Shown in pieces: positions 40,649 through 51,591 of a DNA stretch of 64,000 nucleotides. Origin of the DNA: Cladorrhinum sp. PSN259. Lineage: Eukaryota > Ascomycota > Sordariomycetes > Sordariales > Podosporaceae. A program made the translations under genes and the position numbers. The stretch is taken from the NCBI GenBank assembly GCA_033725935.1, contig MU867062.1, forward strand, positions 1,178,001 to 1,242,000, read 5' to 3'. Each line of letters starts with the position of its first letter. The stretch's first letter is position 1. The notes under the pieces are model-generated. The model ran no database searches. It was not told the origin of the DNA and was given only the letters and a program-made list of their open reading frames with translations.

Positions 40649-42227
40649 TGTTGATTGGGATTTTTATCAAAAAAAATGGTTTCTCTGTTTGAGAAGAAAA
40701 AGAGAAAGTCCTATGTTCTGTGGTTTTCGTGATGTCCAAACAGATGCTGCATGCAGCCCTAGTGTAGGAGGGCGATTGGATGAGGCCCAGAGTCGCGGTT
40801 CGACCACGGAAGTTGACATTTTTCATCTCGAGGGAATGCATGATAGGATATCGTGCTTGACGGGCGGAGTTTCATTCTTCTCAAACCACATAGAAACATC
40901 AGTGGCGGCCATGTGTTGTTTCTCTTCACCCGCTTGATGCGATATTGGGCGATTGTTTGCTTTTTCTTTTCTCTTGCGTCTAAACACCATGAGCGCGACG
41001 TCATTGACAAGCTGATCGGCTGATTTTTGTGCACATCAATCGCCCCACTGTCAGGCATGAAGATTGGTTTTTAATCTTTGCTCACCCAATCACTCTTCTC
41101 CCATCTCACAGATGCAGCTCGACTTTAGTTGCAATTTGTTGTCAACTCGGTTTCAGAGAGGTTTTCTTTCCATCATCAACCATCTTAGACAACGTCATCA
41201 GCGGCTACAAGGCTGCAATCTAAACACCCAATTGGTCTCTTGTGTTGTATTTCACTTGCCTTGAACTCGTTGGCAGATCTTGACAGTGTGTGTTTGCGAT
41301 GGAGACGTGTGGGGAAGAGGCCGAGGAACACTCCCGTCAAGTCCTTTAATCTTATGACGAGCCTGCCTGGAGGATGATTATCTGGTCCCTCTGAGTCTAC
41401 CAGCAAAATACGTCCAGCAAGAGGAAGGGGACTACGGACATTGGTGGGAAGGATCCCGGGAATATCACTATGGGATTGAACACTAGCATCAATAACCTAA
41501 TGTAAACGAGGAAGAGGTTAGGAGAGAGCTTAGGAGAAGCCCGGATGCCTTGCAGTAATGAAGTTTCTGTGCGGCTGCCTGTTAACTTGCGTCTTTGAGA
41601 AAAGAAATCTCTGATCAGTGCTGTAATGCAGCACGATGGTCCCATTGAGTTACCCGATATGTAAAGTCTTTCCCGTCATCTTTTCACACTGAAAACTTGC
41701 GTTTGAGACACTTTTGGGCATACGATCCGTGTATTCACCCCCCAAACAGTTTGTCAAACCCAAAGATCTGAGACATGTTTACATGCGTCGTCCCGTCTTT
41801 ATCCCCAGGGTCCAGGCCCCCGTGGGTCGTCCCAATTTTTGCAAACATTGAAAGCAGATCTGAGCTTATCAAAGACGTCACGACTGAATAGTGATGATAT
41901 CACCCTCTTAATTACTCTAGAAATCGTGCACAATTGATAGGTCCCTTTCTTCTAATCAAGCGTCATGGAGTTTTGTGGGGGGGTTCTATCTTTTTTCTTT
42001 TGAGGTTAAAAATTCTATTTAACACCAACTACCAACCAACCAACCAACCAACCCCATCATCATTTTCGTCTCATCTCACATTTTACATAGCCCTCGCTTA
42101 CTGCATCAAATTTTCCTACGCTTTCATAAAACTCATCAAACAAAAGACCTTTCAATTCCACCGTTTGCCAACAAAGTCTTTCGAATTTCTTTAATTTTTT
42201 TCTTTAAAAAAAAATAACAACTTCATC
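40649..42227. other. Intergenic region; promoter and leader of small acidic protein gene
   Basis: A 1.58-kb stretch with no supportable gene. The last 200 bp is T/C-rich and contains a CCAA microsatellite (42031-42053) and T and A tracts directly before the start at 42228, a layout often seen in well-expressed fungal genes. Confidence 0.5.
42031..42053 (+). repeat. CCAA tetranucleotide microsatellite
   Basis: About five tandem CCAA units about 175 bp before the start codon at 42228, probably within the 5' leader. Confidence 0.9.
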
Positions 42228-42651
42228 ATGTCCAAGACCGGCTTCCGCTACGCAGACTCAAAGGAAGGCGCCCCCATCCCCAAGGAAGCCCCCTCCGGGA
42301 TCGTCGACGACTCTTCGTACAAGACCAAGGGAACCGAGTCCGTCCCCGTCGTGGACGACAATGCCCCCGTTGAGGACCCCATCGATCCCAAGACTGCCGA
42401 TTCTGATGAGCAGTTAGGTGTGTACCTACCTGCCTTCCTACCTACCTACCTTACCCAACTTTCATTCTTGACAGGTTGTGTTTGCGGAAATGAAAAGAAA
42501 AGAAATGCTGATGAGATTTATGTGGGGGAAAACAGAAAAGGACGACATGGAAGCAATCGATAAAGCCAATATTGTGAAGGGGACTACGAAGCGCAAGATG
42601 CCAAAGGGGATGTATACGGAGCCTGGTGGTGAGGAGGAGTTTAATGATTGA
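42228..42651 (+). CDS. Small acidic protein with CHZ-like motif
   Basis: Two exons, 42228-42417 and 42536-42651 (GTGTGT donor, ACAG acceptor), give 101 residues in phase. The protein is hydrophilic and acidic in its first 70 residues (PVVDDNAPVEDPIDPKTADS). The second exon encodes DMEAIDKANIVKGTTKRKMP, which resembles the CHZ motif of histone H2A.Z-H2B chaperones (acidic, then I-D-x-x-N-I-x-x-G, then basic). The match is short and the usual R-R-T-R-G stretch is altered. A small intrinsically disordered nuclear protein is the best guess. The T-rich leader suggests solid expression. It is convergent with the NLR gene, 262 bp apart. Confidence 0.7.
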
Positions 42652-42913
42652 AGGGAGTGATGGGGGTTGTATGTGGTGGTCCATGGGGGTCATTGGAGGG
42701 TGATGCATAATGAGGTATAAGATATTTGTCAGGGTTTGTGTTGTGGTTTTTGGAAGGTGTCTTGTATTTATGAAAATGGTATTTGAAGTACAACTTTTTC
42801 AACTTTTGGTTTTATGATCATACATGGTAACCATGTTCAAGTATGTCCTCCAAGAAAAACAAAATGTTGCTAAAATTTCGCCCATTCTTTTGGAATACCA
42901 GAGACGATCGAGT

Positions 42914-45900
42914 TTATATCCTAATTCCATTCCTCACAATAGCAACATCCCCATACCTAGGACAAAAAAAAGTTCCATGCGCATCAACAACAGCCATGTG
43001 TGACATGCTAGCGTTCAACCAGTCTCCGGGCACGAAGAAGTGTCTGGTGATTTCCTCCTGTGTTGTTGTTTCCTCGTTGCCAATGCTCCATGTACAGACC
43101 GAACAATCATGGTGTAAAAACACTAAACTCGTTTTGTAAGTACCCAAGAGATGCTTGACCTGCTTTGCCACGCTTAGGGGACATTGCCAGCGTCGTTTGG
43201 AAGGGGCCAAGAGGAGGTCGGTCTCAGGCGGGGTATTATTCGAAGAGAGAGTTTCTGCATCTATAAACTCGATTCGAAGGTCGACGTAAGGGAGAGGAGA
43301 GAGAACGAGGGCTCCTTCGTATGGAACGGTGGCGTAGATGATGGGTAATTCTGGGTAAGAAGTCGTCCAGGACGAAATTACCCGTCTTTCCGTCTCTTCC
43401 CGATGATTCATCTCAGTATCAGTTGTTGTCTTCAAAGCCCCCATGTCTGGCCACCTGCAGAGTCTCATCTCGGTTGGCTCCATCCAGACGAGCAGATCCT
43501 TCTCGAAAGGATGCTGGGTCCATCTTCCGACTCGATGACGGGGCCACTCCCGGTTCAAGTTCGCGACTTCTTTCTTCCCCTTCAGATCCCACACGTAATC
43601 AACCAACGGCGTAGAAATCAGCAGGAATCTCTCATCAGCACTGAACAAGAGCTGCTTGATGGGGTCACCAAGTCGATGTTGGAAGACGGGAAACACCGCC
43701 CAGATCCCTTCCTCCTGCTTTGGCGCAAGGCGCTTCGCAATGACATAGCCACCGTCATCAGCGGATACAATATACTTTCCAGACTCGGACCACAAGAGTT
43801 CTACTATGGTAGTGCATCCCGAGTGCCTGTACACTTTTCTGACCAGATTTCCGGCTGTGGCGTCGTGGATTGCTACGAGGCCGTCTTCATTAGCACGGCA
43901 ATAGTATTGCTCTTTTGAACCGAGAGATAGTGCTGTGACAAACTCGCTGGGGGAGTCAACGCGGGAGATTACTGGTTCGGGGAGGTCGGTGATGTCCTCG
44001 GGCTCGTTGGCGCGGAAGAGAGCTTCAAACTCCCAAACGTTGCACATGGATCCACTGATGTCGTAGAATCTCTGACCATCGGGACTGAAGGCGAGATCCT
44101 GACTGAGTTCGCTGTCTCGGATAAGACTGTACACGAGGCGGCGTCCGGGGATGTTCCAAATGCAGATGGTTCCCTTGTAATCCATTGAGATCAGGGAGGA
44201 TCCGTCGCTGCTGACGGTGATCTCGCGGGCATTGATATCTGGCCACTCGTGCTGCTCGTCGCCGTAGATGGGCCATTCAACAACACTCGTGTTCCGGCAC
44301 ATGATGAAGAGTACATCGGAGTCGGGATGCCACCTCAGGATCTCGGGCCCGCAGATTGAATCAGAGATAGACTTGACATGGCATTTGCGTGGTGTGTGAA
44401 GAATTCCAGCTGGTGTGATATCCCAGATCAGAGGCGGACGACCTCGCCAGATGCCAGCAATCTTGGTGAGGTCTGGACTTAATGCCATGCGCCACGGGGA
44501 TCCATAATAATCAAGGCCAGAGCCACTAGCCTCAAGAGGTAATATGATGCTGTGTTCAATGTTCCGTCCGTCCCTCAAGTCAAGCCAATTGATGCTGTTG
44601 TTGTTGAAGCATAAGATAAGCTCGTAATCTGCGGATCCGAAACGCATGTCAAGCACCATTGCGTCTGTTGACTTTGCGCGGGTGTGAAGCTTTCGTCCGG
44701 TATGAAGCTCCCACACGATGTAGTTGCTGGTTGTGACGCTGACGACCGCTGTGCCATGCTTATTCACAGCCATAAGCGGTACATAACTACCAACTCGGAT
44801 AGTTCTGAGCTTCTCGCAAGTCTTGGTGTCCCAGACTATGATGGTTCCCGCGGTACCCGCCGACGTGATAAAGTAGCTCTCGGTTGCCAGCACCTGCGTG
44901 GCATACTCATCCACGCCAACACTGACGGCGGCAATACAGTCGCCCCAGGTATCAAGCTTGAGCCCTATGACCACTATCGATCCCGGACTAGACGACCTGT
45001 ACGTTTTCCCAATCATGGAGTTCTCGGGAGCAAATGCTGGGAGCTGGCGATAGACGGAAGAAGGCTCACAAAGCAAGCTTGAACCAAACTTTCCAACCAT
45101 CTGACCGATGTCTGTGGCCCATTTATGCAGCCAACTGACATCTTGTTTTGGAACTGAGTTCAGACGTTGTTGCCTCAGGACGTACAATTTGAGGTACTGC
45201 GCCGTTGCTGTGAAGTAGCCCAAGTTTCCCGACAGAGAGATCGCCTCGACCCACGAGAGAAAGTACTTGGAAAAGAAGACTTTCAGGGCACTCGATAGCT
45301 CAGGTGCCTCGCTGGGCGAGTTTGAGACGTGGTAAGCCCAGCAAAATGCAGCATATTCGAGTAAAGGATGACCCTTGCTGACCACATCCCCCACAGGCCG
45401 GAGTTGGGACCTTGCGGCAACACGGATCGAGTCGAAATGCCCGCGCCATTGATTGCTGGATAGATATTGCAGACAGACAAGGGCCAAGTGACAATGACTC
45501 TCTTGGAGGTCGAGAAACGGAGCGCTACCGCCCTGAAGGTCGCTTTTGGAGAGAAAGTCCAGAACAGTTTTATGAACCAGGGAGACTTGCTTTTGTAACG
45601 TGTTGTTCACCGGTGTGATCTTGACAAAGTGGCCGCATATCTGCAGTATGGTGTCCTCGATTCCGAGGAGGTTGGCAAATTCCGGCTGAAGAATGACTTG
45701 AAGCTCTTGCAGCCGGAGAGGACGCCAACTGCAGGCTGCGCAGCTCAAAATCCTGCGCGCCATTTTCCTGCTTCGCTCCGGCTGGGATTCGATTCCTCTG
45801 AGCATTCGCTTGTACATGGGTACCATCCCGCTGGGCAGTTCGTTGAGAGCCGCTTGGATATCATCCTCGGTGTGCCAGCTCTGTCCCAACGCTGCCAACG

Positions 45901-47608
45901 CAAGCTTCACCCAAAGAAAGGAGCCTGAGCAATTGTTCATGATGCGGCTGACAACGCTGCTTATTAATCTCTCGTCATCTGGGAGAATATGACGGAGAGC
46001 CTGGGTTGCATAAATGCAGATGTCCTGCGCGCTGTCATCTTCACTGATGCTGTAAGACCTCCACTGGTCGCTTTCGAATCGCAAGATGCCCCTGAGTGGT
46101 CTGCTGGTGAGGAATACTTTGATGGGAGTTTTGGACTGCAGCTGGGTCAGGCTAATCAGAAGGTCATTGGGACTATCGATCTCGTCAATTCCGTCTAGAA
46201 CCCACACCAAAGGCTGGGGAAACTCAATATGGAAAACAAGACCCTGAAACACCCGTTGCCATATAGTTGTGAAGCTTTGGTTTTGATCGGTGAATGTGAG
46301 CCCGGTTTCCTTGTGAAGGCGGAGTAGAGCGTCTCGGAACGGTGCGTTCACCGTTGCCAGTTGTGCAGCGATGGATCGAAGCCCGTGGGCAACTGTTCGC
46401 TTTGCTTGATGCGACTCAGAGAAGAAGTGGTGCTGCACCGTGACGGCCTGATTTCCTTGCTGCAGTTTATGGATCACCATGGTTGACAAAACCGTCTTGC
46501 CACTGCCAGGGAACCCAAACAGCATATATAACTGGGGGTCAGCAGCTGAACCTGTGGCTTGAAACCATTCCGAGAAACCGGGTTCGCTGGTTAGCCAGGT
46601 ACCGGATTGGCCGAGACCCTCTGGCATGTCAATCTCCCAGTCTTTCTGATCGAGACCCAAAATATCAAGAATCGTCTTCAACTCGCCCGAATCAGAGATA
46701 CCAGAGTCTCTGGGAATGAGTCTTTTGAGGGTGTCCCTGAGTGTCACAAATTTTGGATCGCGGGCGCTTTCGTACTTGCAGATGGTGTTGTGATTGCCCT
46801 TCATCGGTGCTGACCACTCGTTGCTGTAGCCAAGTACAGCCGACTCCTTTTCCACGATCATTACACTTTTGACCCCGAACTTGACGGGCATTGTTTCATA
46901 AAATGATACCAACTCAAGATTCTCGCATTGTTGGCTGAATGCTTTGTTGATATCTTGGATCACGGGGGACTCCTGTTCCAGCGCGGCGACATAGGCTTTT
47001 AACAAGGGTGAGATAGGGGATGCCGACAGGACCCTATTCAACATCTTGGCGTACTGAGACCCGCGGTGAGGCGTCGCAAGAAAGACAATGGATGAGATGC
47101 TCGATATCATGTCGGAAAATCTCTTGTCGTGTTTCCCCAAGGTGTATGCCTTCTTGACCACAAGACCTCCCATCGAATGCACCACAAAAATGATGGCTTC
47201 GGTTTTGCTCAAAGCATCAAAATAGTTGAGCATCTGCAAAAGCAGATCCTTTGCAAAGTCGACGACATCGAGACCGCGTGTGTCGCTTTTGAAGTCTGAG
47301 TGGTACCCAAATGTCAGGATCCTGCACCTTTTCAGGTGCTCATCTTGTGCCAACCATTTGGGCCAAAAATTCTCAGCTTTCCGTTCCCATGACCATGTCT
47401 TGAATGCTGATCCGCCGAGACCATGGACAAATATGATATTGGCGACGGGGTCTCCGGGATCGACAACTGTGTGGAGCCCAAGTGGTTCAGGATCATCTCT
47501 TGGTTGACGAGTTCGATTGATGCTGAATAAACCGGACATAAAACTTGGGCTGGATTGCAGATTTGGCCTGGAGGCAATAGCGTCCTGGAGGCCATCCGAG
47601 TCTGCCAT
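42914..47608 (-). CDS. NLR: SesB-like hydrolase / NACHT / WD40 protein
   Basis: One uninterrupted frame of 1564 residues. Residues ~55-300 are an alpha/beta hydrolase of the SesB/DUF676 type: IIFVHGLGGSAFKTW, nucleophile Ser145 in FVVHSMGGLVVKKA, and a candidate catalytic His273 in KGNHNTICKY. Residues ~355-700 are a NACHT NTPase: Walker A GFPGSGKT (365-372), Walker B LVWVLDGIDEID (~468-478), and the sensor-like FLTSRP (499-504). From ~880 to 1500 lies a large beta-propeller region with diverged WD40 units (ISSAGTAGTIIVWDTKTCEK, LISMDYKGTICIWNIPG, DLAFSPDGQRFYDISG). In fungi such proteins work as non-self sensors controlling incompatibility: the repeats sense, NACHT oligomerises, and SesB is the effector. 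All catalytic and nucleotide motifs look intact. Confidence 0.93.
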   Translation of the reverse strand: MADSDGLQDAIASRPNLQSSPSFMSGLFSINRTRQPRDDPEPLGLHTVVDPGDPVANIIFVHGLGGSAFKTWSWERKAENFWPKWLAQDEHLKRCRILTFGYHSDFKSDTRGLDVVDFAKDLLLQMLNYFDALSKTEAIIFVVHSMGGLVVKKAYTLGKHDKRFSDMISSISSIVFLATPHRGSQYAKMLNRVLSASPISPLLKAYVAALEQESPVIQDINKAFSQQCENLELVSFYETMPVKFGVKSVMIVEKESAVLGYSNEWSAPMKGNHNTICKYESARDPKFVTLRDTLKRLIPRDSGISDSGELKTILDILGLDQKDWEIDMPEGLGQSGTWLTSEPGFSEWFQATGSAADPQLYMLFGFPGSGKTVLSTMVIHKLQQGNQAVTVQHHFFSESHQAKRTVAHGLRSIAAQLATVNAPFRDALLRLHKETGLTFTDQNQSFTTIWQRVFQGLVFHIEFPQPLVWVLDGIDEIDSPNDLLISLTQLQSKTPIKVFLTSRPLRGILRFESDQWRSYSISEDDSAQDICIYATQALRHILPDDERLISSVVSRIMNNCSGSFLWVKLALAALGQSWHTEDDIQAALNELPSGMVPMYKRMLRGIESQPERSRKMARRILSCAACSWRPLRLQELQVILQPEFANLLGIEDTILQICGHFVKITPVNNTLQKQVSLVHKTVLDFLSKSDLQGGSAPFLDLQESHCHLALVCLQYLSSNQWRGHFDSIRVAARSQLRPVGDVVSKGHPLLEYAAFCWAYHVSNSPSEAPELSSALKVFFSKYFLSWVEAISLSGNLGYFTATAQYLKLYVLRQQRLNSVPKQDVSWLHKWATDIGQMVGKFGSSLLCEPSSVYRQLPAFAPENSMIGKTYRSSSPGSIVVIGLKLDTWGDCIAAVSVGVDEYATQVLATESYFITSAGTAGTIIVWDTKTCEKLRTIRVGSYVPLMAVNKHGTAVVSVTTSNYIVWELHTGRKLHTRAKSTDAMVLDMRFGSADYELILCFNNNSINWLDLRDGRNIEHSIILPLEASGSGLDYYGSPWRMALSPDLTKIAGIWRGRPPLIWDITPAGILHTPRKCHVKSISDSICGPEILRWHPDSDVLFIMCRNTSVVEWPIYGDEQHEWPDINAREITVSSDGSSLISMDYKGTICIWNIPGRRLVYSLIRDSELSQDLAFSPDGQRFYDISGSMCNVWEFEALFRANEPEDITDLPEPVISRVDSPSEFVTALSLGSKEQYYCRANEDGLVAIHDATAGNLVRKVYRHSGCTTIVELLWSESGKYIVSADDGGYVIAKRLAPKQEEGIWAVFPVFQHRLGDPIKQLLFSADERFLLISTPLVDYVWDLKGKKEVANLNREWPRHRVGRWTQHPFEKDLLVWMEPTEMRLCRWPDMGALKTTTDTEMNHREETERRVISSWTTSYPELPIIYATVPYEGALVLSPLPYVDLRIEFIDAETLSSNNTPPETDLLLAPSKRRWQCPLSVAKQVKHLLGTYKTSLVFLHHDCSVCTWSIGNEETTTQEEITRHFFVPGDWLNASMSHMAVVDAHGTFFCPRYGDVAIVRNGIRI

Positions 47609-47807
47609 TTAGCTGGTATATCATACGCATGTACAAAAAACAGCACAATGCCGAATGAAAGGTTGTCCAACAAACGCGGATTTTCCCGCAGAATTCTGGA
47701 GCAATCAGTTGTTAGTTGGGCTGGCCAGGGTTGGGTAGATCTACATAGCCCATGTTGCCAAGGCGTTTTCCAGGGGCTGTTGCACTGTGCAGATCCGGAT
47801 ATCCAGC

Positions 47808-47885
47808 ATACAGAGAAAGGAGTCAGGAATTCCTTAACAGAAGCCGAACAAGGGTAAAAACAAGTGAGAAGTAATCTAGGCATAT
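47808..47885 (+). repeat. Fragment of the MITE-like 42-bp repeat (copy C)
   Basis: About one and a half units: AGAAAGGAGTCAGGAATTCC followed by TTAACAGAAGCCGAACA and a diverged second start, matching the 42-bp unit of the elements at 5654 and 24524. It lies 200 bp upstream of the NLR start codon. Confidence 0.65.
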
Positions 47886-48043
47886 GTTTGTTTATTTTTT
47901 ATGCCTTCTTGGAGTCGTCTCAGGGGTATATTTGCACAAGTAATGTTTCTACCACGTGACTGGGTACAAGTCCTCCTGTCCCTATCAGCAAAAATACCTC
48001 CCTAGCCTGCATCATCAGCCCGAACATGATCAAAATCTCGAGT

Positions 48044-49332
48044 TTATTTCTCAGCAAGGGGGGTCCCCAAGCAATCTGTCTCTCGGCGCAAAGCATCTGG
48101 GCAGAACATCTTACACAATGTAATCATATCCTCATAAACAACCTGTCTCTGAGTGGAGCCGGGGACATAGATGGCGTTGCCGATATTGTAAGGCAGCGAG
48201 TACAGCAAATTTCGGGCGTCCCAGTCCTCTACCGGCTCAGACGGTGGGAAATGCTCCTTGTAGCTCCTGATGTAGGCCTCTTGGCTCAGTTTGTGCCTGG
48301 GTGCCCGCCAATTACCAGTGTCGTACTCGTTATGCCCATAAAAGGAGCAAACATCAAATATGATGGCTTCGCCGGTTATTCTGTCCATGGCCGTGTTGCC
48401 GTCCCAGCAGTCTCCGTGGATCAGGCTTGGCTTCAGAGTGCGACCTTCCGACTGAAGCGGCAGCAAGAGACAAGGTACAACATTTTCGATAGTCAACCGG
48501 GATACGATATCAAATTCTGGACTTTGGAGGATTGGAGAGGCAAGGTCAAGTATGTGGCCCAGGTGCCGGGAAAAGACGGCGCACCAGGAATCATCCCACC
48601 CTTCTACTGCCTGGATAATCCTTCCGTGGCACGTGGCGAGGTGAGAGCCAAACTTGGCGGTCGGTGAGACGGATCGCTTGTGCATGTCGGCAAGCCGTGC
48701 ATGTCGGCAAGCCGTGCACCAAGTGTTGCTGGCTCGGCGGGCTGTTGTGCAATCTCTCGGAACTCGACCAGGAGGAAATAGCTTTCATTCTCCTCGGAAA
48801 TCTCGCCCCAGGCGTAAGGCTGGGGCACAAAGCCTGGTGATACTTGGTGGATGGCTTTGAGGGACTCGAACTCGCCGTGGCACATTTGTTTTCCGACATC
48901 TCCCGATTGCGACAATACCTAGAAACAGCCCCGTTAGCTGGCGTGAACTTGATTCATAGCTTTGCAAATATTTACCTTGATAAAGTAGCTGTGAATTGTG
49001 CCATTGGGCAGCCGGGCAATAACTCTGGCAGTCTTTCCCCACAGGGACTCACCAAATAGTTGTGCATCGATGAGAGTCGAGCCAGCAATGGGCAGTGCTG
49101 CTACAAAGGTGTTGGGTCAGAAATATCCTTGATAAGGGATTTTGGGATGCACTGTGTGTGAAAGTGCTCTCGGTTGGTTCGCCCACTCACCGTTGATCAC
49201 GTGGATATCATCTACATCAACTAAGCCTCTCGCAACGGAAAATGGGATTTGGCCTTGAGGGGTGCGTTCAGTCGCTGACAGTGCTAACACAGCGGTATTG
49301 ATGTTTGGAATTGGCACTACCGGATCCCCCAT
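48044..49332 (-). pseudogene. Fructosamine/ketosamine-3-kinase gene disrupted by a 17-bp duplication
   Basis: Exons 49191-49332, 48976-49100 and 48044-48918 with good GT-AG junctions. The family is clear: MCHGEFESLKAIHQVSPGF, VPQPYAWGEI and YFLLVEF, and in the last exon SPTAKFGSHLATCHGRI, the kinase loop LIHGDCWDGNTAM (HGDxWxxN), IIFDVCSFYGHNEYD and LPYNIGNAIY. The family phosphorylates sugar adducts on protein amines for deglycation. The frame shifts at a perfect 17-bp tandem duplication (48680-48713) right after LADMH. The coding length is a multiple of three (375 codons including the stop) only if those 17 bp are discounted. No GT donor lies there to form an intron. It could also be an assembly or allelic artefact; otherwise the gene appears undecayed, so the break would be recent. 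Confidence 0.8.
48680..48713 (-). repeat. 17-bp perfect tandem duplication causing a frameshift
   Basis: Two adjacent identical copies of GTGCATGTCGGCAAGCC (plus strand) at 48680-48696 and 48697-48713. The insert length is not a multiple of three and shifts the kinase frame. Confidence 0.95.
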
Positions 49333-50584
49333 GTTGGCCGTGTGAGTTGAGTGTCGATGAGACGGTGCTGGCGCGGTGTGTCAAGTTTTAGTGAAAGAAG
49401 GCACTGGGGACCTTGAAGGGTGCTGGAAGCAGCTATCCGTCAGGTTGTCCAACTGGAGATTACCTGTACGCCCCTCCTGCTGCAGTGCTGCATGGTACAC
49501 AGTATTGCACGTTCAGTCAGTCACACATGCCTTGATCACCCGCACCTGATACCGTGCGAAGGAACACCACACTGGACGAGACGCATGCCAAGGGGTCCCC
49601 AGAAACTACCAACATATTTGGGATCCCCTAGCCACCACGTCATGCCCGTCGAGGACCCAGGAGAACGACACCAAGAAGATGGTTAGCTAGGCAAGAAGAG
49701 TCAGCTAATGGAAGGTTGCGGTAGGGTCTCAAGGATATAAGCTCTGATCGCCTGAACCGGAAAAAGCCTTTCGATCAAAGGAAGAAGAGCGTGGAAGGCA
49801 AGAGAACCAGAGAGCCCCAGACTAGTATCATAAATAGGCCTGTTGTTTTCAGCCAGCTTGAAGGGACCAAGGACCTTTGAGGCCATAACAGATTATTATA
49901 CTGAATTGAATTATTCGTTCCAAGCCGTACACAAACCCCTTGTCACACAGTCTTTTGATTCTCATACGGTGGGCCGGCATATCCTTTTGATCCCAAAGTA
50001 ACCATAGCATGGTGCCCACTTTCTCAAAGGTGTCACGCGAAGCCGAAGAGTAATAAAATGAAATTAATTTTTGCTGGCAGTTGCCACAATTGGGATGTTT
50101 TCCTGAACTTGCACTCAAACCTCCAGGCGCGTCAGGCCCCATTCCGCATTCCGTTTGTATTTGCCAAAGTTTAGCTGTTCTCTTTGGTAGGTCGTTTGTT
50201 GATCCCCGGCTGGCCACATGCTCTGTAAAGATCAAACTTCAACTGATGCGGTCACGCAGGTCCAAAGAGTGTGATAGCTTTCCCACAAGTTTTTGACCTA
50301 GATTCAAGTTGATTGCCAAAACCTTGCAAGTTCACCATCCAAGTGATCCCAAATTTTGATCTGGGTGATGCAACATGTGCAGCCATAAACAAGAGTTTGC
50401 TGCTCGGGTGATCACGTGAGTCAACATGCAGCAACTTATCGGGTGCCAGTGCCCCAACGTGGTCGCACCTCCTTTTGAACTCCTCACTGGCACTCATTCC
50501 AACATCCCGACCAATTGTCCACCACCAACAAATTTCCATCATACATAACATTCATCAACCTCTCCATTTGGCCATTTCGTCATC
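49333..50584. other. Intergenic region holding direct-repeat copy 1
   Basis: A 1.25-kb stretch between divergent genes. It contains the first copy of the direct repeat (about 50127-50233). Short frames are not coding-like. Confidence 0.5.
50127..50233 (+). repeat. Direct repeat copy 1 flanking the HAD gene
   Basis: About 107 bp starting GCGCGTCAGG and containing GATCCCCGGCTGGCCACATG. A copy in the same orientation lies at about 51592-51710 on the other side of the HAD phosphatase gene. Differences are mostly C/T and G/A transitions. Confidence 0.75.
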
Positions 50585-51496
50585 ATGGCACCCAGGTATT
50601 CCACTTTCCCCTCTTGGAAAACCGATTTACTCAACCCGGAAAATTAACCCCGTGCCTCGCCCGGCAGCACCCCCACTGGCACCTTCCCACCAATCCGCGC
50701 CTGTATCTTCGACATGGACGGCCTCCTAATAAACACAGAAGACATATACAAAGCCTGCGCCGACAACGTCCTGGCTCGGCACGGCCGCCCCTCTCTGCCC
50801 TGGTCAATCAAAGCCCAGCTGATGGGCGTTCCCGGGTCCTCAAATGGGGACGTGTTCCACGCCTGGGCCCAGCTGCCAATCTCCCGCGAACAGTTTCGCA
50901 AAGAACAGGAGGAAGAGCAGGAGAAGCTCTTCCCGCTTTGTGAACCCTTACCCGGCGCGGGTGATCTGCTTGCAAAGCTGATTGACGCCGGGGTCGAGAT
51001 TGCGCTGGCGACCAGCAGCGAGAGTTACAACTACGAGCGCAAGACCCGGAGGGTGGAAACCAAGAGGTTGTTGGACTTGATCCCGAAGCAGAGGCGGGTG
51101 CTGGCTGATGATGACCGCATGAAAAGTGCGAGGGGGAAACCTGCCGGTGATATCTTCTTGGTTGCTTTGGAGGGGATTAATTCGTCTCTTGACGAGGGCA
51201 ACGAGAGAATCAAGCCCGAGGAGTGTTTGGTGTTTGAGGATAGCGTGCCTGGTGTTGAAGCGGGTAGGAGGGCGGGTATGAGGGTTGTTTGGGTACCGCA
51301 TGAGGGATTGGCTGCGTACTTTAAGGGCAGGGAGGGTGAGGTGCTCGCTGGGCGGACTGGTCTGGTGCCTATTGGGGATGAGAGTGAGTTGGGAGAGGTC
51401 GGTGATGGCTGGGCGGAGCAAGTGGCGAGCCTTGAGGATGTTGATCTGCGCAAGTATGGGATCTTGGGTAGATCTAGACCTGCCGGTGGCTTCTAA
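50585..51496 (+). CDS. HAD-superfamily phosphatase (pseudouridine-5'-phosphatase/HDHD1-like)
   Basis: Two exons. A tiny 11-nt first exon (50585-50595, MAPS start) and 50668-51496 are joined across a 72-bp GT-AG intron, giving 279 residues. Without this exon the catalytic motif I would be cut. HAD motifs: I CIFDMDGLLINTEDIY (residues ~14-29, DxDG nucleophile), II LATSSES, III lysine in GKPAGDIFL, IV VFEDSVPGVEAGRRAGM. The helical cap between motifs I and II is present. Relatives act on small phosphorylated sugars or pseudouridine monophosphate; the substrate is not determinable. Two ~110-bp direct repeats bracket the gene. Confidence 0.9.
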
Positions 51497-51591
51497 CAGG
51501 TCCGCGCTCAATACGGGAAGCCACAGAAAATTCCGACATTTTCCCCGAATTCCAGCTGCATTCAAGCCTTCAGTCCAGCGGGTGCTTGCAA

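Noticed and set aside
48026..48667. 213-codon plus-strand frame
   Set aside because: Antisense to the fructosamine-kinase exon, which carries the HGDxWxxN motif on the minus strand.
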